Assembly (NCBI RefSeq): GCF_018263925.1
Contig: NZ_JAEVHF010000001.1
Span: 186,001 to 250,000, forward strand
DNA length: 64,000 nt
From: Kistimonas asteriae
GTDB lineage: Bacteria; Pseudomonadota; Gammaproteobacteria; Pseudomonadales; Endozoicomonadaceae
Reading direction: 5' to 3'
Position 1 is the first letter of the stretch; each line of letters opens with the position of its first letter. The translations under genes were made by a program, and so were the position numbers. The notes under the pieces were generated by a model. It was not told where the DNA came from, did no database searches, and saw nothing but the letters and a program-made list of their open reading frames with translations. Shown here piece after piece: positions 44,685-54,810 of the stretch.

Positions 44685-46484
44685 TTAATTGTCAACTTTC
44701 AATACAGCCAGGAACGCTTCCTGGGGGATTTCCACGCGACCAACCTGTTTCATGCGTTTCTTGCCGGCCTTCTGCTTCTCCAGCAGCTTACGTTTACGGC
44801 TAACGTCACCACCATAACATTTGGCCGTTACGTTCTTGCGCAGCGCCTTCACCGTTGACCGTGCCACAATCTGACCACCCATCGCTGCCTGAATCGCTAC
44901 ATCAAACATCTGCCGCGGAATAATCTCCTTCATGGCATCTGTGAGCTTGCGTCCCTTGCCAGCCGCATTGTCCTTATGCACAATCAACGCCAGCGCATCA
45001 ACCTTCTCGCCGTTGATAAGAATATCCAGCTTGACCATTTTCGCCACTTCAAAACGATCAAAGGAGTAATCCAGGGAGGCGAAACCACGACTGACCGATT
45101 TCAGGCGATCAAAGAAGTCCAGTACCACCTCGCTCATCGGCAGGTCATAGGATACAGACACCTGAGTCCCCGTGAACTGCATATCACGTTGGATACCGCG
45201 CTTTTCCACACACAGGCTGATGACATTACCCAGGTACTCCTGCGGCACCAGGATATGAGCTTGAACGATGGGCTCACGAATTTCCAGGACAGCGGCCGGG
45301 TCGGGCAGGCGGGACGGGTTATCAATCTCCAGCACGTCCTCATTTTTCATCACGACCTGATAAACTACCGTAGGCGCCGTGGTAATAAGGTCAAGATCAT
45401 ACTCCCGCTCCAGGCGCTCCTGGATAATTTCCATGTGCAACATGCCAAGGAAACCACAGCGGAAACCAAATCCCAGTGCGTCACTGCTTTCCGGCTCATA
45501 AAAGAGGGAGGCATCGTTAAGACTGAGCTTCTCCAACGCTTCACGAAAATCTTCAAAATCATCAGAGCTGACAGGGAACAGGCCGGCATAAACCTGAGGC
45601 TTCACGCGCTGAAAACCGGGAAGCCGTGCGACTTCTGGTGTCTTGGCATGGGTCAGGGTATCCCCGACCGGCGCGCCATGAATGTCCTTGATACCGGCAA
45701 CAACGTAACCCACCTCACCGGCTTTCAGCTCACCGGTAGACTGCCGTTTCGGGGTAAAAATACCGATATCATCCACGACATAGACTTCGCCGGTCGATTT
45801 AACCAGCATTTTGTCTTTCTTGCGTAGCGTACCGTTAACCACCCGAACCAGGGACACAATCCCCAGGTAGTTATCAAACCAGGAGTCAATGATCAGCGCC
45901 TGCAGCTCACCATTGATATTCCCCTCTGGTGGCGGAATAGCCGCCACCAGCGCCTCAAGCACATCTTCAATGCCCAGGCCACTCTTGGCAGAGCAACGCA
46001 CCGCATCGGTTGCATCAATGCCAATGATTTCCTCAATCTCTTGAGCAACACGCTCTGGCTCGGCCTGGGGCAAGTCCATTTTGTTCAGCACGGGCATGAC
46101 TTCCAGCCCCTGCTCAATAGCGGTATAGCAGTTGGCTACAGACTGGGCCTCCACACCCTGGGCCGCATCAACCACCAGCAATGCACCTTCACAGGCCGCC
46201 AGCGAACGTGAGACTTCATAGGAGAAGTCAACATGACCTGGCGTGTCGATAAAGTTGAGCTGGTAGACCTGGCCATCCTTCGCGGTGTAATCCAGCGTTA
46301 CACTCTGTGCTTTGATGGTGATACCACGTTCGCGCTCAAGCTCCATGGAGTCGAGCACCTGCTGTTGCATTTCCCGATCACTCAGACCACCACAATGCTG
46401 GATAAACCGGTCAGCCAGCGTAGATTTTCCGTGGTCAATATGGGCAATGATCGAAAAATTTCGAATATGTCGTAAATCACTCAC
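44685..46484 (-). CDS. lepA: Elongation factor 4 (LepA)
   Basis: A 599-residue ribosome-associated GTPase that affects initiation and back-translocation. G1 [11 protein letters not shown]2 [10 protein letters not shown]3 DTPGHVDF and G4 NKMDLP are present, with the LepA-specific C-terminal domain ending [18 protein letters not shown]. The start is GTG. A perfect GC-rich hairpin separates it from mucD. Confidence 0.98.
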   Translation of the reverse strand: MSDLRHIRNFSIIAHIDHGKSTLADRFIQHCGGLSDREMQQQVLDSMELERERGITIKAQSVTLDYTAKDGQVYQLNFIDTPGHVDFSYEVSRSLAACEGALLVVDAAQGVEAQSVANCYTAIEQGLEVMPVLNKMDLPQAEPERVAQEIEEIIGIDATDAVRCSAKSGLGIEDVLEALVAAIPPPEGNINGELQALIIDSWFDNYLGIVSLVRVVNGTLRKKDKMLVKSTGEVYVVDDIGIFTPKRQSTGELKAGEVGYVVAGIKDIHGAPVGDTLTHAKTPEVARLPGFQRVKPQVYAGLFPVSSDDFEDFREALEKLSLNDASLFYEPESSDALGFGFRCGFLGMLHMEIIQERLEREYDLDLITTAPTVVYQVVMKNEDVLEIDNPSRLPDPAAVLEIREPIVQAHILVPQEYLGNVISLCVEKRGIQRDMQFTGTQVSVSYDLPMSEVVLDFFDRLKSVSRGFASLDYSFDRFEVAKMVKLDILINGEKVDALALIVHKDNAAGKGRKLTDAMKEIIPRQMFDVAIQAAMGGQIVARSTVKALRKNVTAKCYGGDVSRKRKLLEKQKAGKKRMKQVGRVEIPQEAFLAVLKVDN

Positions 46485-46511
46485 CGTGTGTCACTACTGC
46501 TCTAAATAGAT

Positions 46512-46544
46512 TAACCCGCCCGCCTGTGTCAGGCGGGCGGGTTA
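46512..46544 (-). terminator. GC-rich hairpin between mucD and lepA
   Basis: A perfect 15-bp stem TAACCCGCCCGCCTG and its complement around a 3-base loop. On the minus strand it is followed by ATCTATTTAG, which is AT-rich but not a T run. It probably ends the rpoE-mucD transcript before lepA. Confidence 0.7.
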
Positions 46545-46662
46545 CGGCTAATGGAAACCTCTGTTAACGTACCAGTCTACCGTATTTACCAGTAGCCTGC
46601 TATCCGGGCATGGATCGTCAGGCTATTCGTTTCTACGAGTAGTGAACGTTATCCAGTCAATA

Positions 46663-48084
46663 TCACTCCGCCAGACGGAACGTGATAAACCCAGGCATAC
46701 CTCTGCGCACCACCAGCATGGAGATCGTCTTGTCCGCTGGCAGCTTTTTCACAATATTATTGAATTCCTGTACGGTCTTGACGTCCTGATGGTTAATCTG
46801 AGTAATGATATCGCCGTTACGCAGTCCTACCGCACGACCAGCACCACGACCTACCTGCGTGACCACCAGGCCAGACAACGATTTATCAACACCGAGGCGC
46901 TGACGATAGTTGTCGTTCAATGACTCAACATTGATCCCAAGTCGATTATCCTCACGGCTCTGTACTTGAGGCTTGGTTTTACCCTGCTCATCAGGCAGTT
47001 CACCGAGCTCGACGGTCTTGGTCAGTGACTTACCACGCCTCACCAGATCAACCTCAACTGCCTTGCCGACAGGTGTACGACCGACCTCCATGGGAAGATC
47101 GCTGGAAAACTTGATATCCCGTCCATTGAATCGAAGGATAATATCCCCCGGCTGCAGACCGGCCTTGCCCGCAGGCCCCTCAGGAATCACCTGACTGATC
47201 AGGGCACCGTGGGGCTTTTTGAGGCCAAAGGATTCAGCGAGACTTCTATCAACATCCTGAATCACGACACCCAGCCAACCGCGGGTGACATACCCTTTTT
47301 CTTTCAGCTGTTCAGCGACATCCATGGCATCATCAATGGGAATCGCAAATGAGAGCCCCATAAATCCGCCTGAACGTGTGAATATCTGGGAGTTAATACC
47401 AATAACCTCACCGTCCATGTTGAGCAGCGGACCACCGGAATTACCGGGATTGATCGGTACATCAGTCTGGATAAACGGCACATAACTTTCAGTCGGCAGG
47501 CTACGATTCAGGGCACTGATAATCCCCTTGGTGACCGAATACTCAAAACCAAAGGGAGAGCCAATGGCAAAAACCCACTGACCTGGCTTCAAATCATCAG
47601 AATCACCCAGCCGAATCGCAGGAAGACGCTTGGCATCCACTTTCAGCAATGCCAGGTCAGAGCGCTTATCCGCCCCTACCAGCTTGGCCTTGAATTCACT
47701 GCGATCATTGAGTCGCACGAGAATTTCGTCCGCACCTTCCACTACGTGGTTATTGGTCAGAATGTAACCATCATCGGAAATAATAAAACCTGAACCCAGC
47801 GACTGCGGGCGTGGCTGCTCAAACTGGGACTCATCCGGAATCTGCAGTCCGAAATAACGCCTGAAAATCTCAGGCAACTCATCACCATAAGGCCCATAAA
47901 GCTGCTGCCTGCCGGATTGCTTCGGCTTGGACAACGTACTGATATTCACAACAGCCGGCGATGCATTCTCCGCCAGACTCGAAAAATCCGGTAACTGCTC
48001 ACTGGCAATTGCCAGCTGCATACTGAGCAACAGGGCGAGCACTCCGCCAAGCCAGCCGGCAACATTGACTCCAGGATATCTCAT
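46663..48084 (-). CDS. mucD: Periplasmic serine protease MucD (DegP/DegQ-type)
   Basis: A 473-residue HtrA-family protease. The signal peptide ends around LAIAS. The trypsin-like domain has the triad H113 (TNNHVVEG), D143 (SDLALLKV) and S216 (GNSGGPL). Two PDZ domains follow, with GWLGVVIQDV, GLQPGDIILRFNG and GLRNGDIITQIN. It degrades misfolded envelope proteins and restrains the sigma-E response. Last gene of the rpoE-rseABC-mucD cluster, as in Pseudomonas. Confidence 0.97.
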   Translation of the reverse strand: MRYPGVNVAGWLGGVLALLLSMQLAIASEQLPDFSSLAENASPAVVNISTLSKPKQSGRQQLYGPYGDELPEIFRRYFGLQIPDESQFEQPRPQSLGSGFIISDDGYILTNNHVVEGADEILVRLNDRSEFKAKLVGADKRSDLALLKVDAKRLPAIRLGDSDDLKPGQWVFAIGSPFGFEYSVTKGIISALNRSLPTESYVPFIQTDVPINPGNSGGPLLNMDGEVIGINSQIFTRSGGFMGLSFAIPIDDAMDVAEQLKEKGYVTRGWLGVVIQDVDRSLAESFGLKKPHGALISQVIPEGPAGKAGLQPGDIILRFNGRDIKFSSDLPMEVGRTPVGKAVEVDLVRRGKSLTKTVELGELPDEQGKTKPQVQSREDNRLGINVESLNDNYRQRLGVDKSLSGLVVTQVGRGAGRAVGLRNGDIITQINHQDVKTVQEFNNIVKKLPADKTISMLVVRRGMPGFITFRLAE

Positions 48085-48191
48085 AGGATCCGTTTCCCCA
48101 TCTCACAGATGATCAAACATTTCTGATACATTTCACCAGTCATCACAAACACAGAGATGACCTGACCGCCGCAGCATGACAATGACCATAC

Positions 48192-48683
48192 TCATGTCAT
48201 CGCAGGCTGATGTTCCGACACACCCTTTACTGCCTTTTCCTGATTCATTAATTGCCAGCTGAGCACGACTGGCTGCAACTGTTTCTGCCGATTTTCATTG
48301 TGGAAAAGACAAGCAGTAATACCAAAGCCTGCTCCCAGAACGAGCAAGCTAAAAATAATCAAATAACCTTCAGGCAGTCCAAGCCAGCTCCCAAACCCAA
48401 TGGCAACAATCAAAAACAGCAAAGGGGATAGATAAACCCAAAATGAGGCTCTTAACATGGCAGATTCGGGTATACCGATAACCACTGCATCACCTTCCCG
48501 AACCGGAAAGTCACATAATGCGCGAATATGCATATGGGAAGCACTGTGATCGCTGATATGTCGTTTGAGCCCCTGCCCACAAGCATTTTGGGCAGAACAG
48601 GCGTCACAGGCGGATTTTCTTACGGTTTCCACAACAGCCAGCCGCTCTTCGACGGCGACAACACGTCCACTTTCTTCAATCAT
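48192..48683 (-). CDS. rseC: SoxR-reducing / sigma-E factor regulatory protein RseC
   Basis: A 163-residue inner-membrane protein. The N-terminal cytosolic part has a cysteine cluster SACDACSAQNACG (four cysteines) and a beta domain with VREGDAVVIGIPE. Two membrane helices follow (about 83-105 and 108-128). RseC helps keep SoxR reduced and modulates sigma-E signalling. It follows rseB after 36 bp. Confidence 0.93.
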   Translation of the reverse strand: MIEESGRVVAVEERLAVVETVRKSACDACSAQNACGQGLKRHISDHSASHMHIRALCDFPVREGDAVVIGIPESAMLRASFWVYLSPLLFLIVAIGFGSWLGLPEGYLIIFSLLVLGAGFGITACLFHNENRQKQLQPVVLSWQLMNQEKAVKGVSEHQPAMT

Positions 48684-48724
48684 GAATCGTCTTCAAATGC
48701 TCTGACGTCTGTTATTACTACCGC

Positions 48725-49720
48725 CTACTTCGCCGGTGCTTGAGGGGGCGTTTCCATCTGGCGGGGTTTGACCGATACGGCAATACGTTCTGCCGTCCCC
48801 AACGGAATCTCGCCGACAACCGTCACATTATAATAAGCATCACCATTGCGGAAGACCCTGGACACAGCGGCGGTCGCTCCAGACTGTTCTGATGACTGAC
48901 TCAACACCCGGGTCATGTCTTCTTCAACAAACACAGAAAATGCCGCCAGACCATCACTGTAAAGGAGACTGTCTACCGGTTTTTGACTGACAGGACTGAC
49001 TGTTTTTCGATAACCGGTTTTATCAAAACCTTCAGGCACCCAACCCATCTCCCAACTTAAGGAAGCATCATCAGACGAGGCCACAGCGGCAGAACGATCC
49101 CTCCAGGCATGCTGCCCGGGAGGTATGACATTGGCTGCATCCAACGACCCTACATCCAGATCGACAAACTGGAAACGCTCCAGCACAGCCCCTTTGTCAC
49201 CATGCATTTCAGATTTCAACAATAAGCCGGAGTCGTGATCCAGCCAGAGGTGATAGCCGTAGCGATGCTTGTCTCGGGGTAACAATTCGACATGACGACC
49301 GATACGATTGGCAACCCGTGCGTCACCGGCAAAACGCAGCTGATAATGATTACTGAGCTGCTGAAAATCCGTCTTGAAGCGGCCAGACAATGCCGACAGG
49401 TAACCCGGTTTTAGAGTAACCCCGCCCTGCCCCTGCCGGATATAGGCGATTTTCTGCCCATCTCGAATCATCTCACGGTAGGGGCCATCCAGATAAACCA
49501 GGCGTTCTTTCTCCTGGCCATCAACCACACCATGCATGACTTTGAGCGTCAGCAACCCACCAAGATTTTCGTAGATAAAAAAACCCTGATAATTTTCACT
49601 TCTAAAGGCTGTGGACATCCGGTCAAGCCATTCAACCGGTGATCCCTGCGGGGCTGCAGCGACTGGTAGAGCCCAGCTCAATACCAGTAGGCCGATCAGT
49701 TTCCGTGCGTGCAAAACCAT
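48725..49720 (-). CDS. rseB: Sigma-E regulatory protein RseB (MucB)
   Basis: A periplasmic protein of about 331 residues that binds RseA and senses mislocalised lipids and lipopolysaccharide. The signal peptide LIGLLVLSWALPVAAAPQG is clear. MucB_RseB blocks are AFRSENYQGFFIYENLG, RHVELLPRDKHRYGYHLWLD and WEMGWVPEGFD. The long open frame starts at 49861 inside rseA and is not credible. ATGs at 49729 and 49720, or TTG at 49714 with GGAAGGA at ideal distance, are the candidates. Confidence 0.92.
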   Translation of the reverse strand: MVLHARKLIGLLVLSWALPVAAAPQGSPVEWLDRMSTAFRSENYQGFFIYENLGGLLTLKVMHGVVDGQEKERLVYLDGPYREMIRDGQKIAYIRQGQGGVTLKPGYLSALSGRFKTDFQQLSNHYQLRFAGDARVANRIGRHVELLPRDKHRYGYHLWLDHDSGLLLKSEMHGDKGAVLERFQFVDLDVGSLDAANVIPPGQHAWRDRSAAVASSDDASLSWEMGWVPEGFDKTGYRKTVSPVSQKPVDSLLYSDGLAAFSVFVEEDMTRVLSQSSEQSGATAAVSRVFRNGDAYYNVTVVGEIPLGTAERIAVSVKPRQMETPPQAPAK

Positions 49721-49736
49721 TCCTTCCATCGCCAAA

Positions 49737-50378
49737 CTAGGGTCTCTCAAAGCTGGCAGCCCTGACGAACGGCAACATACCCTGTGCGGTATAAGACGAT
49801 TGCTGTTCAGCATGCTGTAACATGTAGGCACTGAAACGCTCACGGGCGACGCTGTCGGCAAAGACCCGGGCGCGGCTCAGCTGCGACGGCGTCAGGCCTT
49901 TCTGCTCCGTACCATAACCGGCCAGAACACCCACTGCGCCATAATCAGCCACCAGCGTGCCATTATCAGTGGCAACCGGCTGGACAGGCTCCCGAATGGA
50001 AGCAATGTCCTGCTGCCCTGCATCCTGGCCATTCCAGACCTGGACACCCACGATCACGGCCAGTGTCACGGATGCCGCGACAGCAAAACGCCCCAGTGAT
50101 TGCCACCGCCCTGTCGAACGTTCTTCGGTATTAACGGCGGGCTCCTCACCGATGGCTTCACTCACAGCAGAAGACAGATCAATCCCGGCAAAGGCATTGT
50201 TCTCTTTACGCAGTGTTTCACCAATCAACTGGTAACTGAACGCCGTCTTTCTGAAGGCTTCATCCTTCTGCAGATGATCGAGCACCCGATGCATCTCAAG
50301 TTCATTGGCTTCATTATCCATCAGTGCGGATAATGACTCTTTCAGACGCCGGTCAGGCTGGTTATCGATCGCGGTCAT
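49737..50378 (-). CDS. rseA: Anti-sigma-E factor RseA (MucA)
   Basis: A 213-residue single-pass inner-membrane anti-sigma factor. The N-terminal cytosolic domain KESLSALMDNEANELEMHRVLD binds sigma-E. One helix (about 105-123, FAVAASVTLAVIVGVQVW) and a periplasmic tail follow. Proteolysis by DegS and RseP would release sigma-E. ATG 50378 with GAGGTG upstream is preferred over a GTG four codons earlier. Confidence 0.94.
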   Translation of the reverse strand: MTAIDNQPDRRLKESLSALMDNEANELEMHRVLDHLQKDEAFRKTAFSYQLIGETLRKENNAFAGIDLSSAVSEAIGEEPAVNTEERSTGRWQSLGRFAVAASVTLAVIVGVQVWNGQDAGQQDIASIREPVQPVATDNGTLVADYGAVGVLAGYGTEQKGLTPSQLSRARVFADSVARERFSAYMLQHAEQQSSYTAQGMLPFVRAASFERP

Positions 50379-50436
50379 GGGACACCTCACTGGACATGGT
50401 CGGCTTTACCCCGTTTCCCCACAGCATCATTAACGA

Positions 50437-51024
50437 TTACCCCGATTTGCTCAGCAATGGCTGAATCACTTTATCTATGGCTTCCCTGGCCCGGAAAATA
50501 CGTGACCGCACGGTCCCTACCGGACAATCCATGATCTCGGCGATATCTTCGTAGCTCAAGCCATCAAACTCCCGCAACGTCACCGCGGTACGGAGTTCAT
50601 CCGGCAGGCCCTTGATAACCTTGAAGATCACCGCCTCTATCTCGTCTTTCTGCACATTGTGCTCCGGTGTCTCCAGATCTTTCAGGGGGTACGAACTATC
50701 CAGAGTCTCGGTGTTGTAGACGTCGACATCGGTATCCGGCGGACGGCGTCCTTTCGCCACCAGAAAATTCTTGGCCGTATTGATCGCAATACGATACAGC
50801 CAGGTATAAAACGCACTGTCACCTCGAAACTGCCCCAAGGCGCGATACGCCTTGATGAACGCCTCCTGGGTCACATCCTGCACTTCCTGAAAGTCATGCA
50901 CATAGCTCCCAACAAGGCCGAGAATCTTGTGCTGATATTTAATCACTAGCAGGTCGAATGCACGTTTGTCCCCCTTCTGAACCCGACTCACCAACTGCTG
51001 GTCGGTTTCCTGTGCATCTGCCAT
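50437..51024 (-). CDS. rpoE: Envelope-stress sigma factor RpoE (AlgU)
   Basis: A 195-residue ECF sigma factor. Region 2 (about 20-90) has DLLVIKYQHKILGLV and the core-binding QDVTQEAFIKAYRAL and SAFYTWLYRIAIN. Region 4 (about 130-185) has GLPDELRTAVTLREFDGLS and the helix-turn-helix IAEIMDCPVGTVRSRIFRARE. It controls envelope homeostasis and, in Pseudomonas, alginate synthesis. A sigma-E-type promoter lies 71 bp upstream, which implies autoregulation. Confidence 0.97.
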   Translation of the reverse strand: MADAQETDQQLVSRVQKGDKRAFDLLVIKYQHKILGLVGSYVHDFQEVQDVTQEAFIKAYRALGQFRGDSAFYTWLYRIAINTAKNFLVAKGRRPPDTDVDVYNTETLDSSYPLKDLETPEHNVQKDEIEAVIFKVIKGLPDELRTAVTLREFDGLSYEDIAEIMDCPVGTVRSRIFRAREAIDKVIQPLLSKSG

Positions 51025-51094
51025 AAATTGTCCTCAATTCTTCTGTCCAGGCTTCAGAGCCTAGCGCAAGAACCAACTACCCTGTTCTAACTCA

Positions 51095-51122
51095 ATAGAC
51101 AGTATCACTGACCAAAAGTTCC
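51095..51122 (-). promoter_or_regulatory. Sigma-E-type autoregulatory promoter of rpoE
   Basis: On the minus strand GGAACTT (51122-51116) is followed after 16 bases by TCTAT (51099-51095). GGAACTT is the exact -35 consensus of RpoE/AlgU; the -10 is close to the TCTGA/TCAAA pattern. The expected start lies about 60-65 bp before the rpoE ATG. Confidence 0.75.
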
Positions 51123-51319
51123 CAACATTCACATTTTTTTTCGCAAGACTGCCTGAGATGGGATTCAGGGAAGCATTTTTCAAGGAAAAACCGTCTTTGG
51201 AAAGGCCTGAAATGCACGGCAACTCCGTTTTCCCTTATTCTGGTTAGTACCTTTCCCTATAAGACCTGACTGCCTTAATATTCAACTCTAGCAAACATGA
51301 CACGCGGTATCACAGAACA

Positions 51320-52912
51320 ATGCAGCAGCATCAGTATGACGCTCTCGTGATTGGCAGTGGCGCGGCCGGTCTGGCCGTCGCCTTGAACCTTCCTGAAACA
51401 ACCCGGGTTGCGATTCTGAGCAAGGGAGACCTTTCTGCCGGCTCAACCTATTGGGCCCAGGGGGGCATCGCTGCCGTGCTGGATGAGGGAGACAGCCTGA
51501 ACAACCATCTGGGCGACACCCTGAGCGCTGGGGCAGGCCTGTGTAATGAGCAGGCCGCCCGCTTCACGGTCAGCCATGGCCGCGAAAGTATTGAGTGGCT
51601 GATCGAGCATGGCGTCCCCTTCAGTGAGGCCTCAAACCAGACGAATCTGCACCTTACCCGCGAAGGTGGACACAGCCATCGCCGGATCGTTCACGCTGCC
51701 GATGCCACCGGACGAGCGGTTTCCACCACGTTGATCAACAGGGTTCGTCAGAAAAACAATATTGATCTTTATCAGGATCAGATTGCCATTGATCTGATCA
51801 CAACCCAAAAACTGGGCCTACCAGGCAACCGCTGCCTGGGAGCCTATGTGCTGAATCAAGCCAATGAATCTGTCGATGTCTTCAAGGCGCGATTTGTCAT
51901 CCTGGCAACGGGTGGGGCAAGCAAGGTGTATCTTTATACCAGCAATCGGGATGGCTCATCCGGCGATGGTATTGCCATGGCCTGGCGCGCAGGCTGCCGG
52001 GTTGCCAATATGGAATTCAACCAGTTTCATCCAACCTGCCTTTATCACCCACAAGCTAAATCTTTCCTGATCAGCGAGGCCGTTCGGGGAGAAGGCGGCC
52101 AGCTGCTACTGCCTGATGGCTCCCGTTTCATGACCCGCTTTGATGAACGGGGCGAATTGGCACCACGGGACATCGTTGCCCGCGCTATCGACCATGAGAT
52201 GAAACGGCTCGGCAGTGACTGCCTCTATCTGGATATCAGTCACCGTCCACGGGCATTTATTCTTGATCATTTCCCCAATATTCATGAGCGATGCCTGAAA
52301 TACGGCATCGATATGAGCCAGGAACCGATTCCTGTCGTACCCGCCGCCCACTACACCTGCGGTGGCATTATGGTGAATCACGCGGGCAGAACCGATCTGA
52401 ACGGGCTCTATGCCATTGGTGAATGCAGCTTTACTGGGCTTCATGGCGCCAACCGGTTGGCCAGCAATTCCCTGTTAGAATGCATTGTCTTTGCCCAATC
52501 AGCCGCCCGGGATATCTGCCAACAGCTGGATACGATAGCCGATACCCATGACATACCCGCCTGGGATGCCAGCCAGGTGACCGACTCCGACGAAGATGTT
52601 GTGATCAGCCACAACTGGGATGAGCTGCGCCGTTTCATGTGGGACTACGTCGGCATTGTACGAACCACCAAACGTCTGCAGCGAGCGTCCCACCGGATCA
52701 AGCTCCTGCAGCAGGAAATCCATGATTTTTACAGCAACTACAAAATCAGCAGTGACCTGATTGAATTACGAAATCTGGCACTGGTTGCCGAGCTGATCAT
52801 CCGCTCCGCCATGAAACGCCATGAAAGCCGGGGGCTTCACTTCACGCTGGATTATCCTGAAACACTGCCAGTGGCCACAGACACTGTGCTAACCCCTACC
52901 CTATCCCTGTAA
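51320..52912 (+). CDS. nadB: L-aspartate oxidase NadB
   Basis: A 530-residue FAD enzyme that oxidises aspartate to iminoaspartate for NAD synthesis. The FAD motif GSGAAG (12-17), the [13 protein letters not shown] block, the active-site HTREGGHS-like [28 protein letters not shown] and TCGGIMVN are all present. It is divergent from rpoE, and the nadB-rpoE pairing is common in gammaproteobacteria. NadA and NadC are not in the window. Confidence 0.97.
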   Translation: MQQHQYDALVIGSGAAGLAVALNLPETTRVAILSKGDLSAGSTYWAQGGIAAVLDEGDSLNNHLGDTLSAGAGLCNEQAARFTVSHGRESIEWLIEHGVPFSEASNQTNLHLTREGGHSHRRIVHAADATGRAVSTTLINRVRQKNNIDLYQDQIAIDLITTQKLGLPGNRCLGAYVLNQANESVDVFKARFVILATGGASKVYLYTSNRDGSSGDGIAMAWRAGCRVANMEFNQFHPTCLYHPQAKSFLISEAVRGEGGQLLLPDGSRFMTRFDERGELAPRDIVARAIDHEMKRLGSDCLYLDISHRPRAFILDHFPNIHERCLKYGIDMSQEPIPVVPAAHYTCGGIMVNHAGRTDLNGLYAIGECSFTGLHGANRLASNSLLECIVFAQSAARDICQQLDTIADTHDIPAWDASQVTDSDEDVVISHNWDELRRFMWDYVGIVRTTKRLQRASHRIKLLQQEIHDFYSNYKISSDLIELRNLALVAELIIRSAMKRHESRGLHFTLDYPETLPVATDTVLTPTLSL

Positions 52913-52920
52913 AAAACGAC

Positions 52921-53346
52921 TCAATGGTTCAGCAGCAAGCGTACCCGAAGCGCTCTGAACGCTTCGGGATCCAGCGCATCAGAGAACAGCACGGCGTTAT
53001 GAATTCGATGCCCGGAACGAAACTGAAGAATGGTCAGAAAAGGGGTAATCAGTGGCTGCCCGGTCAGCTCAACGCGAACCCACCCTGTTGCATCCAATGC
53101 GATGGACCACTGCTCACCGGCATACCGAACACCGTTGATAGTACGCGACTTGCCTAACCAGCCCTCCTCACGGAGTGCATCAAGCCAATGAAGCAAAATA
53201 AGAAAGGATAAAATAGCAGACCAGCCCCCTGTTCGAGCCAGCCAGGGTGCCATTCCCGCGACCAGGTGCGCTCCCGATACCAGCCACAACTGATACCGGG
53301 ATCGCCTCAACTGCAGTTCAATGAACTGCAGGCAGGCTACGGGCAC
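52921..53346 (-). CDS. YgfX/CptA-type membrane protein
   Basis: A 141-residue protein with two close membrane helices (about 20-55: [17 protein letters not shown] and [15 protein letters not shown]) and a beta-rich C-terminal part with [13 protein letters not shown]. This layout next to sdhE is that of YgfX, once proposed as the toxin of a CptAB pair and also linked to SdhE in membrane redox metabolism. The start GTG at 53346 overlaps the sdhE end by 29 bases; a later TTG is possible. Confidence 0.75.
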   Translation of the reverse strand: MPVACLQFIELQLRRSRYQLWLVSGAHLVAGMAPWLARTGGWSAILSFLILLHWLDALREEGWLGKSRTINGVRYAGEQWSIALDATGWVRVELTGQPLITPFLTILQFRSGHRIHNAVLFSDALDPEAFRALRVRLLLNH

Positions 53347-53584
53347 GATCCAGAATCATTCTTACCATATAGGCAATATCCGTATCCTTCGGCGCTTCCT
53401 GCTCCATAAACCAGGCAAACAGGTCAGCATCCTCACATTCCAGCAACCGGACATAACGCTGCCGATCCTCCTCTGACAGGGTCGGGTAAACCTCCCTGGC
53501 AAACGGCACCAGCAGAATGTCCAGCTCCAGCATCCCTCTTCTGCTGTGCCAGAACAGACGATTCATTTCTTCCTGAGTAGTCAT
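53318..53584 (-). CDS. sdhE: FAD assembly factor SdhE
   Basis: An 88-residue cytoplasmic protein that promotes covalent flavination of succinate dehydrogenase. The functional RGxxE motif is present (SRRGMLELD), followed by [25 protein letters not shown] and [10 protein letters not shown]. An in-frame TTG lies three codons upstream of the chosen ATG. It overlaps ygfX. Confidence 0.92.
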   Translation of the reverse strand: MTTQEEMNRLFWHSRRGMLELDILLVPFAREVYPTLSEEDRQRYVRLLECEDADLFAWFMEQEAPKDTDIAYMVRMILDRARSLPAVH

Positions 53585-53722
53585 TGGCTGCAAACCTGTC
53601 AGTAAAAACCGGCCACCATTATAGAAAGTAACAACATCGGCGGGAAAGGGATTTCAGTAGTGCTATCAAATGCCAAAATGCTCTATGATGAGCCCTCATC
53701 CATCGACGATTCACGATACACC

Positions 53723-54751
53723 ATGAGCGACAATAACTGGAAAAACCGGCTCGAAGCACTGGGCGGGCGTTTCTCTGGTAACACATTCCTGGGACTGGCG
53801 GCGGACAATCCATCACCGGCTAACAACAGTGACTGCATGACTGTTCTCAGCCATGAGACCATAACGTCTGTATCGGGCCCTGATGCTGCGCGCTTCCTGC
53901 AGGGCCAGGTGACGTGCGACATCAGCCAGCTTGCGCCTGAACACAGCAGCCTTGGCGCCTGCTGCACCCCCAAAGGCCGAATGATTGCAAACTTCAGGGT
54001 ACTGAATCATGACAGTCAGCTGTTACTCACCATGCCGGCCAGTGACAGCAACAGTCAGCACGACGCCCTGAAAACCCATCTCAGCAAATACATTGTTTTT
54101 TACAAAGCTGAAATTGGTGACGCCTCAGGCGAATGGCTCCGGATTGGCATTTTTGGGGATACCTGCGAAAAAGCACTCGGCAACCACTTCACCCTTCCAG
54201 AGCCCAACCACAGCGAATGTGGTGGTGGCTATCGCCTACTGCGACTTCCCGGCGTCAACCACCGCTATGAGTTGTGGCTTCAGCCTGACGCCGTCGATAC
54301 CTGGTGGCCTCGCCTGACTGGATTATTTCAGGTGCAGCCAACCAGCGCCTGGCAGTGTGAAGATATACGGAACGGCATCGCCTGGGTTATTCCGGAAATC
54401 CGCGAAGCGTATATCCCCCAGCACTTCAACTGGCAGATACTGGAAGGCGTCAGTTTCAAGAAAGGGTGTTATACCGGGCAAGAGATTGTGGCCCGCATGC
54501 AATATCTCGGCAAACTGAAAAGTCGGCTCTATCGCCTTACCGGCACACTGGAAGAACTACCAACACCCGGCACGAAAGTACTGACATCATCAGGAAAAAG
54601 TGCCGGGGAAATCGTCTCTGCCATGACCGCTGAAAACACTGAAATTTTAGCCGTTCTACGATCAGATGCGATGGGTGACACGCTTTCAACAGAATCGTCT
54701 ATAAATGCACCGCTCTCTGTTGAGTCGCTCCCTTACGACGTAGACGCATAA
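53723..54751 (+). CDS. ygfZ: tRNA-modifying / iron-sulfur maintenance protein YgfZ
   Basis: A 342-residue folate-binding protein related to the glycine-cleavage T-protein. The signature KKGCYTGQEIVARMQ, with the functional cysteine, is present. SGPDAARFLQGQVTCDI and GRMIANFRV are typical N-terminal blocks. YgfZ supports repair or assembly of certain iron-sulfur enzymes such as MiaB. The frame opens at a GTG at 53660; ATG 53723 gives the family start (MSDNNWKNRLEALG). It is divergent from sdhE. Confidence 0.92.
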   Translation: MSDNNWKNRLEALGGRFSGNTFLGLAADNPSPANNSDCMTVLSHETITSVSGPDAARFLQGQVTCDISQLAPEHSSLGACCTPKGRMIANFRVLNHDSQLLLTMPASDSNSQHDALKTHLSKYIVFYKAEIGDASGEWLRIGIFGDTCEKALGNHFTLPEPNHSECGGGYRLLRLPGVNHRYELWLQPDAVDTWWPRLTGLFQVQPTSAWQCEDIRNGIAWVIPEIREAYIPQHFNWQILEGVSFKKGCYTGQEIVARMQYLGKLKSRLYRLTGTLEELPTPGTKVLTSSGKSAGEIVSAMTAENTEILAVLRSDAMGDTLSTESSINAPLSVESLPYDVDA

Positions 54752-54810
54752 ATACAGGGGTCACAAATACTGTTTCGTGCCTGTGCTGATATCAGGCGCG
54801 AAGCATTACT

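Noticed and set aside
44976..45827. A 283-codon open frame antisense to lepA
   Set aside because: Shadow of lepA, no start site and no domain.
49730..49861. N-terminal extension of rseB into rseA
   Set aside because: It overlaps rseA and would bury a normal signal peptide 50 residues inside the protein.
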